A stretch of 64,000 nt of DNA from Canna indica (lineage: Eukaryota; Streptophyta; Magnoliopsida; Zingiberales; Cannaceae): positions 50,735,001-50,799,000 of the forward strand of contig CP136890.1 in the NCBI GenBank assembly GCA_034359265.1, read 5' to 3'. Under the pieces are notes generated by a model, which searched no databases, was not told the DNA's origin, and saw nothing but the letters and a program-made list of their open reading frames with translations. The position numbers and the translations under genes were made by a program. Shown here in pieces: positions 1 through 10,502 of this stretch (the stretch's first letter is position 1; every line of letters starts with the position of its first letter).

Positions 1-470
1 ATCTAGCTTTCTTCTTTGCTGAGACGGAACATGTGCAAATGCTAAGCTTCCAAAAATCTTAAAATGACTTACAGATGGTTTCCTCTTGTAAAGAACTTCA
101 TATGGTGTAGAATCTTCAAGAGCAGAGGAATACAATCTGTTGATTGTGTACACTGCAGTCTGAGCAGCCTCTGCCCACAGCTTCTTCGGCAAGTTTTTTT
201 CTTTAAGCATACATCTGTCTTTTAATACCCGAGTTATTGCAAAAGTCATTAGAAGACCTGAAACTTTTTCATTACTTCTGACTTGTTCTTAATGAAACAA
301 ATCCATACAAATCTATTGAAGTCGTCTATGAATAGAAGAAAATACCTGAACCCACTCAAGGATTCTTCCTGCATTGGGCCACAGACATCTGAGTGAATGA
401 GCGGGAGTGGTTTTGTTGCTCTTGACTCAGTTTTGGCTGGGAATGATTGTCTATGCATTTTAGAACACAA
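1..470 (-). pseudogene. copia A integrase core, frameshifted, runs off window
   Basis: The minus strand encodes HSDVCGPM and YFLLFIDDFNRFVW, the first part of the rve integrase core with its catalytic Asp in D-x-C and its second Asp in FIDDF. A short segment then reads through, in another frame, to NLPKKLWAEAAQTAVYTINR and TPYEVLYKRKPSVSHFKIFG, the usual C-terminal half of copia integrase. The frame shifts near 450 relative to the upstream pre-integrase domain and stops near 249. Integrase would insert the cDNA into host DNA; this copy cannot make it. Confidence 0.85.
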
Positions 471-493
471 TCATCACATACTTTATAAATAGA

Positions 494-1140
494 TCATTTC
501 ATGTCAGGCAGACCATGCACCATAGATTTTGTACTCATCTTCTTCAGGTACTCGAGACATACATGTCCCAGTCTACTGTGCCATAACCAGTTGTTGTCAC
601 AGACATCTGCTTTGAGGTCATGACCAGCTGAATGAGGATTGAAACTGAATAGATTGTTACCTGCCACTGGTACTCGAATTAATTCATTTTGTTTTGACTT
701 GTCTGTATAGACAATGCAGTTGTTTCCTTCAAACATAAGAGAGAATCCCTCCTTCATCAATTGACCAACACTTAGTAAATTTGAGTCCAAATCTGGAACA
801 TATAATACGTTTTTGATAAGTTTGTCTTCACTATGATTGAGTCTCAGATGTCCTTTACCTCTAGCCATTTTAATTGATCCATCACCAAACTTGACCTCAG
901 CAACATGTGTTCTATCAAGTCCAGTAAACAATTTAAGTTCTGCCGACATGTGATTACTACACCCACTGTCAATATACCACTCACCATGCTTATGATCTAG
1001 ACTAGCCATTAACACAACTTCGCTATCATTTTCAACATTTTCTTGTGCTAAATTGACATGGTTCATGTGTTTAGCTTTGATTCTACAGAACCTCTATATG
1101 TGTCCGAATCTTTTACAGTAATAACACTGTAGTTTCTTAA
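494..1140 (-). pseudogene. copia A zinc knuckle, aspartic protease and GAG-pre-integrase
   Basis: A CCHC knuckle CYYCKRFGHI*RFC is read at about 1129-1088. Its spacing is C-X2-C-X4-H-X4-C, and one of the four residues between H and the last C is a TAG stop. Downstream in the same frame a 190-codon open stretch (1066-494) contains the protease signature WYIDSGCSNHMS, with the DSG catalytic triad, and the pre-integrase motif LWHSRLGH. The stretch closes with TGA just before a CDDC zinc-binding relic. The protease would cut the polyprotein. The methionine at 1066 is simply the first after the stop and not a natural start. Confidence 0.87.
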
Positions 1141-1514
1141 AAGATTGACGCTTAGATTTCATAGAAGTAGATGATACCCGACTCTTAGTTTCATCTTCAT
1201 CATCTGAGTAATCATTTGATTCGGCACTCTGCTTCCCTTTGTTCTTTGGCTGGTAGGTTTCATTTTTGTTCTAGAATCCTTTCTCTTTGCGTTCTACTGT
1301 TTTGGTCTTGAACGCTCTTTCTTCCCTGCGCTCTTCATGTCTCTTCATTCTATCTTCATGAGATAGTAAAGAGCCAAGGAGTTCATCTTGAAACGAGCGG
1401 GTCTAATTCCATTTCTTTTTCCATTCGATTTTGAAAGCTGTTCTTTTTGTCGTTAAAGGATCGGTCTTGGTCCCAAAGTGAATTCACTCCGGAACTTTGA
1501 TTTGATTTCGCGGG

Positions 1515-2088
1515 TGCTTCGCTTAGCCTACTGTTCCGCCTTCATTCTCCATTCTTGTGGTCCTCCCTCCTCAATAGCTGCTGATATGTGATCATACTTG
1601 TTGGAAAGACTCCTCAAAATCTTTTCCACAACCCTTCGTTCTCAGACTTCTTCTCCATATTGAACCATTTGATTCACAAGTTCTAAAACTCTGGCCACAT
1701 AAGTACTGATGTCTTCCTCATCTCTCATGAAGCAATCTTCAAAACGTCTTCTCATAGTCTGCATCTTGACCTTTTTAACTTTCATTGTTCCCTGATATGC
1801 ATTCATCAACAAATTCCAAGCAACTTTTGCGGTCCGCGCTCCAGAAATCCTTTTAAACACTCTATGATCCAGAGATTGTTGTATGAAACTCAATGCTTTC
1901 GCATCTTTTTTCCTCATTTCCCGAAGAACTCCGGCCATCAATTTCTCCTCATCATAACCATCCCTAACTATTTCCCATAGATCTTGAGAAATAAAAAAGG
2001 TTTGCATCATAGTAGACCAGTCCTCGTACTCTACGCCATCAAAATGCGGTACCGAAGGACTGACCTGGTTTGTAGTTGCTGCCATCAA
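1515..2088 (-). pseudogene. gag of copia element A, broken
   Basis: The start MMAATTNQ at 2088 lies just after the primer-binding site. 148 codons stay open to 1642, with the copia gag core (DGVEYEDWSTMMQ, then QDLWEIVRDGYDEE, then AWNLLMNAYQG). The reading frame then meets TGA at 1641-1639 but stays recognisable for about 25 more codons in the same frame (RRVVEKILRSLSNKYDH), so this is a nonsense change rather than the natural end. Beyond about 1560 the similarity fades and further stops occur. Gag would form the virus-like particle in which reverse transcription takes place. The gene is not functional. Confidence 0.85.
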
Positions 2089-2101
2089 AGCTGAAGACGT
2101 A

Positions 2102-2113
2102 GCTCTGATACCA
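2102..2113 (-). other. Primer-binding site, initiator tRNA-Met type
   Basis: The minus strand reads TGGTATCAGAGC, the standard plant copia site complementary to the 3' end of initiator methionine tRNA. The gag start lies about 15 bases downstream, at 2088. Confidence 0.9.
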
Positions 2114-2114
2114 A

Positions 2115-2446
2115 TGTTAATTCAGCTTCTTGTGGACAACAAATACACCAGATCCAGAGATCGTATGAACAGAGGAGAACTACAACAGAGAACACAGAAG
2201 AAATGAAGTATAAACTGGACAAACAAATCACATCAACTAGCTTCTTGATTACATCTACATGACTTTATAGGCTTCTTGGTATTCGAGAAGCTTCTACAGT
2301 ACTCTTCAGCTCTACAAATGAGCTCCACTAAGTATTCAAACAGAAACAACGAAAGCAAGTAAAAGCAAACTAAAAACAGGTAAAAGCTAATAGTATTGTA
2401 AACAGAACAGTTGTGACGTGACATATTCATGCAAGTAGTAGTAACA
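2115..2446 (-). repeat. 5' LTR of copia element A
   Basis: On the minus strand this stretch begins TGTTACTAC and ends GAATTAACA, giving a 5-bp terminal inverted repeat TGTTA/TAACA. It is followed after one base by the primer-binding site. A TATA-like TATAAAG lies near 2270 in the right orientation. The inner end (2115) is fixed by the primer-binding site. The outer end (2446) is chosen from the inverted repeat and is less certain, because the second LTR is outside the window. Confidence 0.7.
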
Positions 2447-2956
2447 TAATATGAGAGTATAAATCGAATACTATAATGAGGTTCCCCTTCCCTTGCCTAG
2501 AATCTAGCTATGCACAGAGAGAGTTCTTCACCGTCTTCAATCTGGCTATGCACAGAGAGAGGAAAGCAAAGAATTTCTCTGCGGATTCCTAGGCGATTTC
2601 CAAAATTGAAGATGGCTTCGCATTATCCAGTGATTGGAGCCTACAATCCGCTTGCTAATTGCTATAAATAGGTCGCAGATTGCCCTCTCCAAAGACACGG
2701 GATTGGGTAGAGTACACAGGCGAGTAGGCGACAGGGAGCTTGATTGATGGCACGGCGGCAATATGGGGGATTGTCTTCGTCTTCCCAGGGCCACAAAGAT
2801 CCTTGTCCACCTTCTTCTGGCACTGATTGGTGGCTCGAAGCCACCTGCCCTATTCAGCGACTCCGCTGCAGACCAAGAGAGGGCGGCGGCTGTTACGCGC
2901 GAATAAGAAAGAGGTCGTAGTCACATCACGCTGCATGCGGAATCAGAGGGTGAGGA
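2447..2956. other. Spacer between copia A and a gypsy fragment
   Basis: No coding region is supported. A 17-base phrase TAGCTATGCACAGAGAG near 2506 recurs with one change near 2544. GC content rises toward 2900. Short open frames here have no recognisable composition and overlap on both strands. Confidence 0.4.
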
Positions 2957-3310
2957 TGTTGACACGTCGGCGAGAGCAGCATCAGCTGCAAACGATCACT
3001 GGAATCGTGAGGAAGCGCCACATAGGAGTATGCGAGTGAAGCAGAGACCCCAATGGGGCCGAGACTATGAGTTCAATAATCATTGTAATTGAACTGTAAA
3101 TGAACATATAAATAGATGAATAAAAGCTGAGATGAGTATCGAGATTTGAATACAAATTTCCTCTTCTCTCTATCCACTTCTCTTCCCTTCTTCTCCAGAT
3201 CCCCCCTTCTACTCTCTTCAGAGTAATCGCCTGAATTAGATCAAGTAATCCAGACGCGTAGGAGAGCTCCGTTCCGTGGCAGCTTGGTCTCAGGTACGAT
3301 TGTCATTACA
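2957..3310 (+). repeat. Possible 5' LTR of a Ty3/gypsy element
   Basis: The stretch begins TGTTGACACG and ends GTCATTACA. It has a TATA-like ATATAAATAG near 3105 and a pyrimidine-rich U5. It is followed directly by TTGGTGCTTTCATTG, a phrase often found at the start of the internal region of plant gypsy elements, and 60 bases later by gag. The inner edge is reasonable; the outer edge (2957) is only a TG chosen to match the ACA end. Confidence 0.4.
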
Positions 3311-3369
3311 TTGGTGCTTTCATTGTATTTATTGTCTGGATTTTCGTCGTTCGATCGACGATTGCAAAC

Positions 3370-3858
3370 ATGGAGACGCGTTCTCACGTATTGGCTGAAG
3401 CCGTCAAGTCATTGCAAGAGTCATCTGATCGCCATGATAAGCTACTTGGATCGCTTCAATCGAATCTGGAATCTCAAGAACAGGCGATCGAAGGCCAGCA
3501 GCAAATTTTGCAAACGATCTCTTCTCAGATTTATTTGTTGAACAATCAAATGGCGCAATGGTCGAAAGTTAAACCAGAGCAGATGACTCCGTCAAGTGTT
3601 ACTATCCAACCGCCGAGTTGGAAAATTCCATTAAGAGGCGGAGCTGGGGAGGACGACGAGTTTCTGTTTCCTCCTAAACCTCTACAGATCGAGTTGCCAC
3701 TCTTTAATGGAACAAATGTTGAGGAGTGGATTGCGGCGGCTGAGGATTTTTTTGAATTCTATGCCACGGACGACCAACATCGAGTGACCATGACATCATT
3801 TCGTATGGAGGGGATCGCGCGGAAGTGGTTCCTTTGGATGCAGCGGAGGAACATAGCA
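3370..3858 (+). pseudogene. Ty3/gypsy gag, truncated
   Basis: The ORF starts METRSHVLAEAVKSLQ. Its first 65 or so residues are Gln- and heptad-rich and look like a coiled coil. They are followed by the plant gypsy gag entry phrase (LQIELPLFNGTNVEEWIAAA) and by the start of the retrotransposon gag fold (RMEGIARKWFLWMQRR). The similarity stops at about codon 163. From 3850 the DNA is instead a piece of the 3.8-kb tandem unit, so the last few codons (to the stop near 3876) belong to foreign sequence. Protease, RT and integrase are absent. Confidence 0.8.
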
Positions 3859-4068
3859 TCTAAGTTATTTTTATGACTAAAAGCACAAGTCCAACTAAGG
3901 TCTATAACTACAAAATTTTGATGTGTGGCTGTGGTAGAAAGGCTACAACTGCAAATTTTATGACTATTAAAAAAACATGAAAGGAACATAAAACAAAAAA
4001 GCTATAAAGCATGACTATAAATCCAAAATAACATTACAACACAATTTGGTAATCACCAAATTACAAAA
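3850..4068 (+). repeat. Stray fragment of the 3.8-kb tandem unit
   Basis: From ACATAGCAT through ATTACAAAAAA this matches the segment at about 22555-22795 and its counterparts in each array unit, with scattered substitutions. Relative to the array, about 23 bases after ACATAGCAT are missing. It joins truncated gypsy gag on the left to LTR-like sequence on the right, so it was inserted or copied here independently of the array. Confidence 0.8.
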
Positions 4069-4069
4069 A

Positions 4070-4894
4070 AGGCACGGGCTTGGCGTGGCGAGCAAACATT
4101 GAGCATGAAGCAGGGCGCAACATGTCCACATTGCCACGGGAAGGCAGCGGCCGAGGCAAGACGCAAAGCAAGCGGGCTGTAGTGCGCGGAGCATGCACTG
4201 CCCAGCCTGCCCTCAAGCAGTGTTGGCCTTGGACTTGGCCAACACAAGATGGGCGACCTGATCAAGGCAAAGGGGGTGCAGCCAACATGATGTGGTGCAC
4301 CTAGGGCGTGGAGGGCTTGGACTTGGTCTCAACTCAAGTCAAGTTGGACACATGGACAGCCAAGATGGAATCTAAAGATACACAGCCTTTGGGGAAAGGC
4401 TGAGATGAATCCAGGGGGGATGTATCCCCAAGAAGGGGTGCTTTGAGCACCATAAAAACCCAGGAGCCTTGTATGAACGACCCAGGAGATGTGTGAGTGG
4501 AAAAAGTGAGGATACAAAGTGTGTAACTCTACTTGTAAGGCAAAAGCCACTAGTGCTTGAGGGTGTATGCTTAACCAAGGGTTGGAGGCACAAAGCGGGG
4601 AGTGCGCTCTTGGTGTGCGCTTGTGGAAGGGATCTTGTGTACTTGTAAACACTTGTAAATCAATGCATATAGTATTCCTCCAAGTATTGTTCTTTGTTTC
4701 CTCATCTCCCTTGCTGTGAATTACTGTGAATTGGTGAACTTCGACTTGGTACTCGCCCTTTGACGCTGCGGAGTTCGTTCTGCGACCTTGTGGGTAGAAC
4801 GTTTTGGAATTGGGACAAGGCTGGCTGAGAGCAACGGGCTGCTCAGCGCCATCACGGAGTCAAAAATTTTGGGCACAAAATTGACCCTGTGACA
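4070..4894 (+). repeat. LTR-like fragment of an unassigned retroelement
   Basis: The stretch has the look of an LTR read on the plus strand: a GC-rich U3, a TATA-like CATAAAAACC near 4450, a GTAAATCAATGC phrase near 4655, a T-rich U5, and an end CTGTGACA at 4894. It contains no coding motif. It stops exactly where the coding end of copia element B begins, so it replaced that element's 3' LTR. The left edge is a junction with the tandem-unit fragment, and no target duplication is visible. Confidence 0.45.
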
Positions 4895-5960
4895 TCAAGT
4901 TGGTGCATAGATGTCAATCATGTCCAGCTTGTCACGAAGAAATTTAAAACGATAAACACTTAGAGGATTAGTAAAGATATTTGCCGTTTGCGCTTGAGAG
5001 GATGTATGAGGAGTAATAATCTTCTTGGAGCGACATCCAGGACAAAATGACAATCAACTTCAATGTGCTTGGTTGTCTCTAATATAGGATTATTTGCAAT
5101 ATGAATAGCCAACTGATTGTCACAGTGCATACAATAGGTTCATGATATGAGAAACCAAGTTCATGGAGTAGACAATTTATCCACATTAATTCACATGGAG
5201 TAATTCAGCCTCAGCGCTTGAACGAGCTACCACATTATGTTTTTCTCCAAGTAACTAAATTTCCACCAATATAAGTACAACACCTCGATGTGGATCTTCT
5301 ATCATGACTTGCCCCAGCATAATTGGCGTCAGAGAAACCTTCTATTCCTATGTGTCCATTCTTTTTCAACCGTATTATCCTTTTCCTCGTGAGCTCTTAA
5401 CATAGTGCAGAATTTTGAGAAGTGCATTCCAGTAAGAGTTCTTGGGTTGATGCATAAACTGACTAACAACTCCCACCGAATAAGAAATATTTTACCGAGT
5501 AAATGTGAGGTAAATTAGCTTCCCAACTAACTTTCTAAACCTGGCAAGGTCATGGAAGTCATTGTCCTCTTCCTATTTAAAAGTGACATTAGAATCAATA
5601 GGTACGGCAGCCGATTTACAACCCAATATACACACTTCATTGAGAAGGTCCAGAGCATACTTCCTTTGAGAGAGGACCACCCCTGTGGAACTAAGGCAAA
5701 TTCAATACCAAGGAAATACTTTGGTCGTCCCAAGTCTTTAGTTACAAAACAGTTGTTCAGGTGAGCTTTAATCTTTAAACTATATCAAAGCCTTCACAAT
5801 CACCGCCACTGAGCAAAATATCATTCACATAAATAGCCAAAATCACACTCACTTTAGGAGTTTGTCTTGCGAACACATCAGATTTGCACTCCTTGAGTCC
5901 TATAGCAGATTCAATAGTGTGCAACTTGTCGAACCAAGCTCGAGGACTCTACTTGAGCCC

Positions 5961-6621
5961 ATGGTTTAAAATACCGATACCGGTCATCAACTCGGTGGAT
6001 GACCGGTACCGGTACGTACCGATACCGTACCGTACCGACACACGGTACGGTCCGGTACGAAAATTGCATACCGAGCCTTTTTTTTTTCTTTTTCTTTTTT
6101 GATTTTGCTGCTAAAAATAACTCCAATAACCCATGATTGATCAAGAAATACTTAAATTTCATATTCAAATATCAAATACATGAATACAATGTTTAAAATG
6201 CGGACGAATGACGTCCATCGTACTCGTACATATCTTGGGGACATACACTGTCGGCACTGTAGCAGCCCAACGGCTCTTAAAAAGAGCCGTTGGGTCGGGT
6301 GATACCGGGCGATACCGCCCGGTATCATAGCTCTTACCGCCAGGTATTTGCTAAATACCGGAGCATACCGGGCAGTATTTATCGGTATACCGGTATTTTT
6401 AAAGTATCGATATTTTGCTACAGTGCAAAATATCATACCGGGAGGTATAGCCCGGTATGATAGCAAATACCGCCCGGTATTTGATAAATACCGGGGATAC
6501 CGGGCGGTATTTACCGAGATACTCGGTATTTACCCATACCGGGTATCTCGTATACCGGTTTTTTCAAAAACCGGTAAATACCGGGCTTACCGCCCGGTAC
6601 GGTACGAGATTTAAAACCATG
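5961..6621. mobile_element. Mutator-like non-autonomous element, 661 bp, rich in GGTACC-type repeats
   Basis: The element interrupts the RT gene of copia B. It is flanked by a perfect 9-bp duplication CTTGAGCCC (5952-5960 and 6622-6630), the length made by Mutator-like transposases. The ends are inverted: ATGGTTTAAAAT on the left against ATGGTTTTAAAT on the other strand on the right. The body is almost entirely short palindromic words (ACCGGTA, CCCGGTAT, GGTACGTACC), and it contains a 13-bp-arm hairpin at 6266-6294. It has no coding sequence. The family assignment rests on the duplication length and on the ends. Confidence 0.75.
6266..6294. repeat. Perfect hairpin inside the 661-bp element
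   Basis: Arms CCCAACGGCTCTT and AAGAGCCGTTGGG are exact inverted repeats separated by three bases. Confidence 0.85.
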
Positions 6622-7439
6622 CTTGAGCCCATAAATAGCTTTCTTCAATTTACAAACTAGATTCTCCCTCTGAGCAACATACCCCGGTAGTTGCTCCACA
6701 AAGACAACTTCAATTAAGTCACCATAAAGAAAGGCATTTTTAACATCGAACTGATACATCGGCCTGTCAAGATTGATAGCAAGAGAGAGAATTATCCTGA
6801 CAGAATTTAATCGAGCCACTAGGTTGAAAGTCTCAAAATAGTCGACACCATACTCTTATGTGAATCCTTTGGCAACAAGCTGTGATTTGTAGCGCTCAAT
6901 GGTCCCGTGATGCAAATATTTCAAGGTAAATATGTAAGCAACTGATTTTGCATCCCCAGGTAATGGAACCAAGTCCTACGTGTGTCTACTTTTGAGTGTT
7001 GTCATCTCCTATACATAGCATGTTTCCAATTGGGATCAATCAGTGTCTCTTGGTAAGACCTAGTAATGGTAATAGAAGACAAGGACAGTGCAAGCCCGTC
7101 TACCTTTGCGCAAAGCTATAGCCAATTCAAGTTAAGGTGGAGGATCTTGTGACTGAGGTAGAAGGGAGGTCTGCTGTCTAGAGAGGCCTTTGGTCCATTT
7201 ATGTCTTCTTTGGTAGACTTGTAAAGGAGGGATACTAATGGTTGTGGTAGGTGGCACATCAATAGGAGGAAGAAGTGGTAATGACTCCGCAGTAGGAGCA
7301 CGAGAATTCTCAAAGGAGGCATAGAAGGGTGTGTCCTCAAAAAAGGTGACATGAGATGTGAAGAGCTTCCTGATCCCTCGATCATAACACTAGTATCCCT
7401 TCTGGGTGTGAGAGTACCCAATAAAGATACATTTCACAA

Positions 7440-9330
7440 CCCTAGGAGATAACTTTAGGTGATGGCCACGACCTAGAGTATGGACGAAACAGACACACCC
7501 GAAAGTTTTAGGTGGAACCTTGAACACAGACGATGAGGATAAAGAGAATAGAGACTTGTCCCAAGAATATAGGACATGACCCGATTGATAAGGTAGGTGG
7601 CGGTAAGAATAGCATCTCCCTAAAAATGCTTGGGTACATTCATATGCAAAGTTGTCAAATCGTGAATCGCATCGTGAATCGTTTGATCAAATTTCAAATC
7701 GTGTATCGTTTCGTATCGTACGATAAAGAATCATATTCATAAAAAGCCTAAATAGCAAAATTACATACATACCAACAGATACTTAATAGAAAATACTTAA
7801 GATATGATGTGTATTCCAAACTTCAGTGAGTACCAACAGTGATCCACATCTTAAGATATGATCCGATTTTAAGATGTGGAACTCACATCTTAAGATATGA
7901 TCCAATTTTTCTCTAAGAAATTAGAAATTTAGAACCAACAGTGAATACTTAATAGAAATTAAGAACCATCAGTGAATACCTAATAGGAAATTAGAACCTA
8001 AGTTAAGAAGCCGATTCCAGAAATACTTAATAGATTAAGTAAATAGGAAATAGAAATACTTAATAGATTAAGAAATAATAGGATGAAGAACCTGAAAAAT
8101 AACCAACAGTGAAAAATAGGAAATATAAATACTTAATAGAATAAGTAAATAGGAAGAACTTGGAAGACTCGTGTGAAGAAGAATCACGTGAAGAAGCTGA
8201 TTGCAGAAATTTGCCTTTGCAGAAGCCGCGAATCGCGTGAAGTGGCGGCGTCGAGGAAGGGGGGATTGCAGAAGCCGCGTGAAGTGGCGGCGTCGGCGAC
8301 GCTTCTACAATCGCAACGAGTCGCTGCGGGGAGGGGGGATTGCAGAAGCCGCGTGAAGTAGTGGCGTCGGCATCGCGATTGCAGGCAGCGACTCGTCGCG
8401 ATTGTGGCAACTTGTCGTGATCTGCTTCGTCGCGATTGCGGCAACTTGTCGCGATTGCAAAAGCGTCATCGCGTGAAATCGCGCCTGTGAAGGCGCCTCT
8501 CCGAATCGCTTGAATCGCATATTCAGAATCGCGAGTCTGAATCGCAATGATTCAGGCGATTCTTATATGATTCAGTGTCCAAAATGATTCGATCTGGTTT
8601 TCGAATCGCTGGGACGCCGGATCGAATCGAATCGTGAATCACATGATACTAACAACAGAGTTCATATGGAACAACAGCATTCTAGCAACATCCAAGATGA
8701 TGGTTTTTTCGTTCGGCAACACACCATTCTGTTGAGATGTATACAAGCAGGTTGTTTCATGGATAATGCCATGAGATGCACAAAAAATTGATGAAGCCAG
8801 TATGAAGATATTCACAAGCATTGACAGTACACGTTTTCAAAGAGACACCAAACTGATTTTTTATTTATGAATGAAAATTTTGGAATAGGTTGAATACTTC
8901 TGACCGACACTTTAACAGATAGACCCAAGTTATACAAGTGTGGTCATCAATAAAGGCAACAAAATATTTGTATACCAAACAACTGACAACAGAACTCGGG
9001 CCCCAAATATCAAAACAGACTCACTACGTTGATTGGAGCTTGTGGGAAAGGACACAAAATGGTGTTTATGTATCTCACAAGCTTCACATCTGAAAAGAAC
9101 ACACGAGACAGATTTAGGAAGAATAAACTTGAGTTTTTCGGTGGAGGGATGACATAGATGGCAATGCCATTGGTAAAATATTGTGATGTGGTGAGCCACA
9201 TGAACGCAAGAAGACAGAAGGTAGACGACACTTCCAAACCTAGCTCCCCCACCAATCTTCCTCCTCGTCTTTAGATCTTGTATGACACGTGAGAGGGAAA
9301 GAAGCTTACGGAACAATTATGGCTTTTGGT
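7440..9330 (-). pseudogene. copia B pre-integrase and integrase, split by an insertion
   Basis: At 9316-8930 the minus strand reads WHCHLCHPSTEKLKFILPK followed by RCEACEIHKHH, the pre-integrase zinc-binding box, then the start of the integrase core with frameshifts. At 8821-8661 it reads CASHGIIHETTCLYTSQQNG and LDVARMLLFHMN, the conserved late core motif. The 1014-bp element then intrudes, and the frame resumes at 7646 with HMNVP and DAILTATYLINR. Several frame changes are needed to follow the domain, so it is inactive. Confidence 0.82.
7647..8660. mobile_element. hAT-like non-autonomous element, 1014 bp, rich in GAATCG repeats
   Basis: The element interrupts copia B integrase. It is flanked by an 8-bp duplication TTCATATG (7639-7646 and 8661-8668), the hAT length. 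The left end is CAAAGTTGTCAAATCGTG; the right end on the other strand is CTCTGTTGTTAGTATC, sharing the GTTGT core of many plant hAT ends. Both sub-terminal regions are crowded with the word GAATCG or its complement. The centre (8170-8480) is a GC-rich tandem of GCAGAAGCCGCGTGAAGT-like repeats. No transposase is present; open frames here are repeat artefacts. Confidence 0.7.
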
Positions 9331-9699
9331 GAGTTGACTAATAGAAAGTAGAAAGTAAATTGACGGGAAACTTGGGTAAGTAAAAAACTTTGTCTAGGTT
9401 TAAGTTGATGGACGTAGTAATAGAACCAAGACTCGGATAGGTGAAACAGAGCTATCGGCTATACAAACATGAGGTAAATTGGAGGTTGTATGAAAATTAA
9501 AATCCTATTACCTAATATATGGTTGGAAGCACTAGAGTCAAAAATCCATGGCATACCATATGTTAATCCCGGGGGGGAAACTCGTAGCAGTGGATGAGGT
9601 GGCCTACACAATTTTTTTATACTCGGGACTGGAGATGGTAACTAAATCATCCATCTGTGTATTGGTTGTCGTTGAGGAAATTTGTCGTGCTAGAGGTGC

Positions 9700-10502
9700 C
9701 AGAGGGAATTTGAGTAGGAGCAACAGTAAAAGCGGCTGCTTTAGCTTGTGGCGGTCTTCAACCGCCCACAATGTAGGCACGGTGGGAAGGAATTTCTTCC
9801 TCTCCCATGACCTCCAGCTCTGCTGCCGCCACGGCCTCGACCCCCGCCACCACGGCCTTGACTCCCTGCAACAAGAGCCAGAGTTTTCTCTGATAGAAGC
9901 AGAGTATGTTCAGTCACCCAGAGGATTCTAGCCATAGCACTGTTGAGATTCAATATCGTATTATCTGCCATTAGCTGAGACTTCACACTTTGAAGTGAAG
10001 GAGGAAGAGCAAATAAAAATTCCTCATGTTGTTTCTTCTGCTATAGTAGACTAGTAGTTAAGGGGTGATATTCTGCTAACTCATCTGCCTTCCCTTTCAA
10101 GGTAGCATAGAAGTCTTGTACATATCCTCCTTCATACAACTTTAGGTTGAATATTTCGGAGCACAATGTAAATCCTCAAGATATTCTTATCTTGGAAGTA
10201 GGTTTGTTTAAGGGCATCCCACATGCTTTTAGCCGTGGGATGGAAAACCACTGTGGACGTTATTTGAAGCTCTAGGTTGTTAAGCATCCAAGAGACACAA
10301 TCATTGGCCTCCCGCTCAGCGTACTCTTCATCTTCAATATTTGCAGTATTAGGAGGTTCACAATCAATATGTTTCGTTTTCCCTCTGGAGCTGCACAGAA
10401 GAAAAAACACCCTTGACTTGAGGAGATAGTTTGCACCATTGAGTTTGATGGAGGTGCAGATGGAAGCATCTTAGAATCCATCAAGGAGTTCGACGTCGTC
10501 AA
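9700..10502 (-). pseudogene. gag of copia B, frameshifted
   Basis: A plausible start lies at 10502 (MTTSNSLMDSKMLPS). After a frame change the body continues at 10410 with EANDCVSWMLNNLELQI and HPTAKSMWDALKQTY, a copia-type gag signature, to about 10132. Toward the 3' end (9986-9741) come a Gly-Arg-rich stretch (GRGGGGRGRGGSRAGG) and the beginning of a knuckle (PCLHCGR), then another frame break. Gag would package the element RNA; this one is broken at two or more places. Confidence 0.8.

Larger units (their letters stand above)
1..2446 (-). mobile_element. Ty1/copia retrotransposon A, 5' part, degenerate
   Basis: Read on the minus strand the order is LTR (2446-2115), primer-binding site (2113-2102), gag, CCHC zinc knuckle, protease, GAG-pre-integrase and integrase, running off the window at base 1. 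That order (integrase before reverse transcriptase) is the Ty1/copia order. The gag wording (QDLWEIVRDGYDE, VVEKILRSL) resembles TNT1/Tork-type elements; the lineage is an inference. Several nonsense codons and at least one frameshift interrupt the polyprotein, so it is not autonomous. The RT-RNase H half and the 3' LTR must lie to the left of the window, if they exist. Confidence 0.9.
4895..6990 (-). pseudogene. copia B reverse transcriptase and RNase H, split by an insertion
   Basis: The upstream RT part (6819-6622) reads VKNAFLYGDL and LVCKLKKAIYGLK, typical of copia RT. After the 661-bp insertion it resumes. The active-site box is read as YVND at 5831-5820, where working copia enzymes have YVDD. 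It goes on to GRPKYFLGIEFALVPQG (5733), then frameshifted RNase H including TKHIEVDCHFV, and the C-terminal DIYAPT. The enzyme would copy the element's RNA into DNA and remove the RNA strand. The Asp-to-Asn change plus frameshifts rule out activity. Confidence 0.85.

Noticed and set aside
8060..8547. Three overlapping minus-strand frames of 80-116 codons rich in Ser, Arg and Ala
   Set aside because: They translate the GC-rich tandem core of the 1014-bp hAT-like element in several frames at once.
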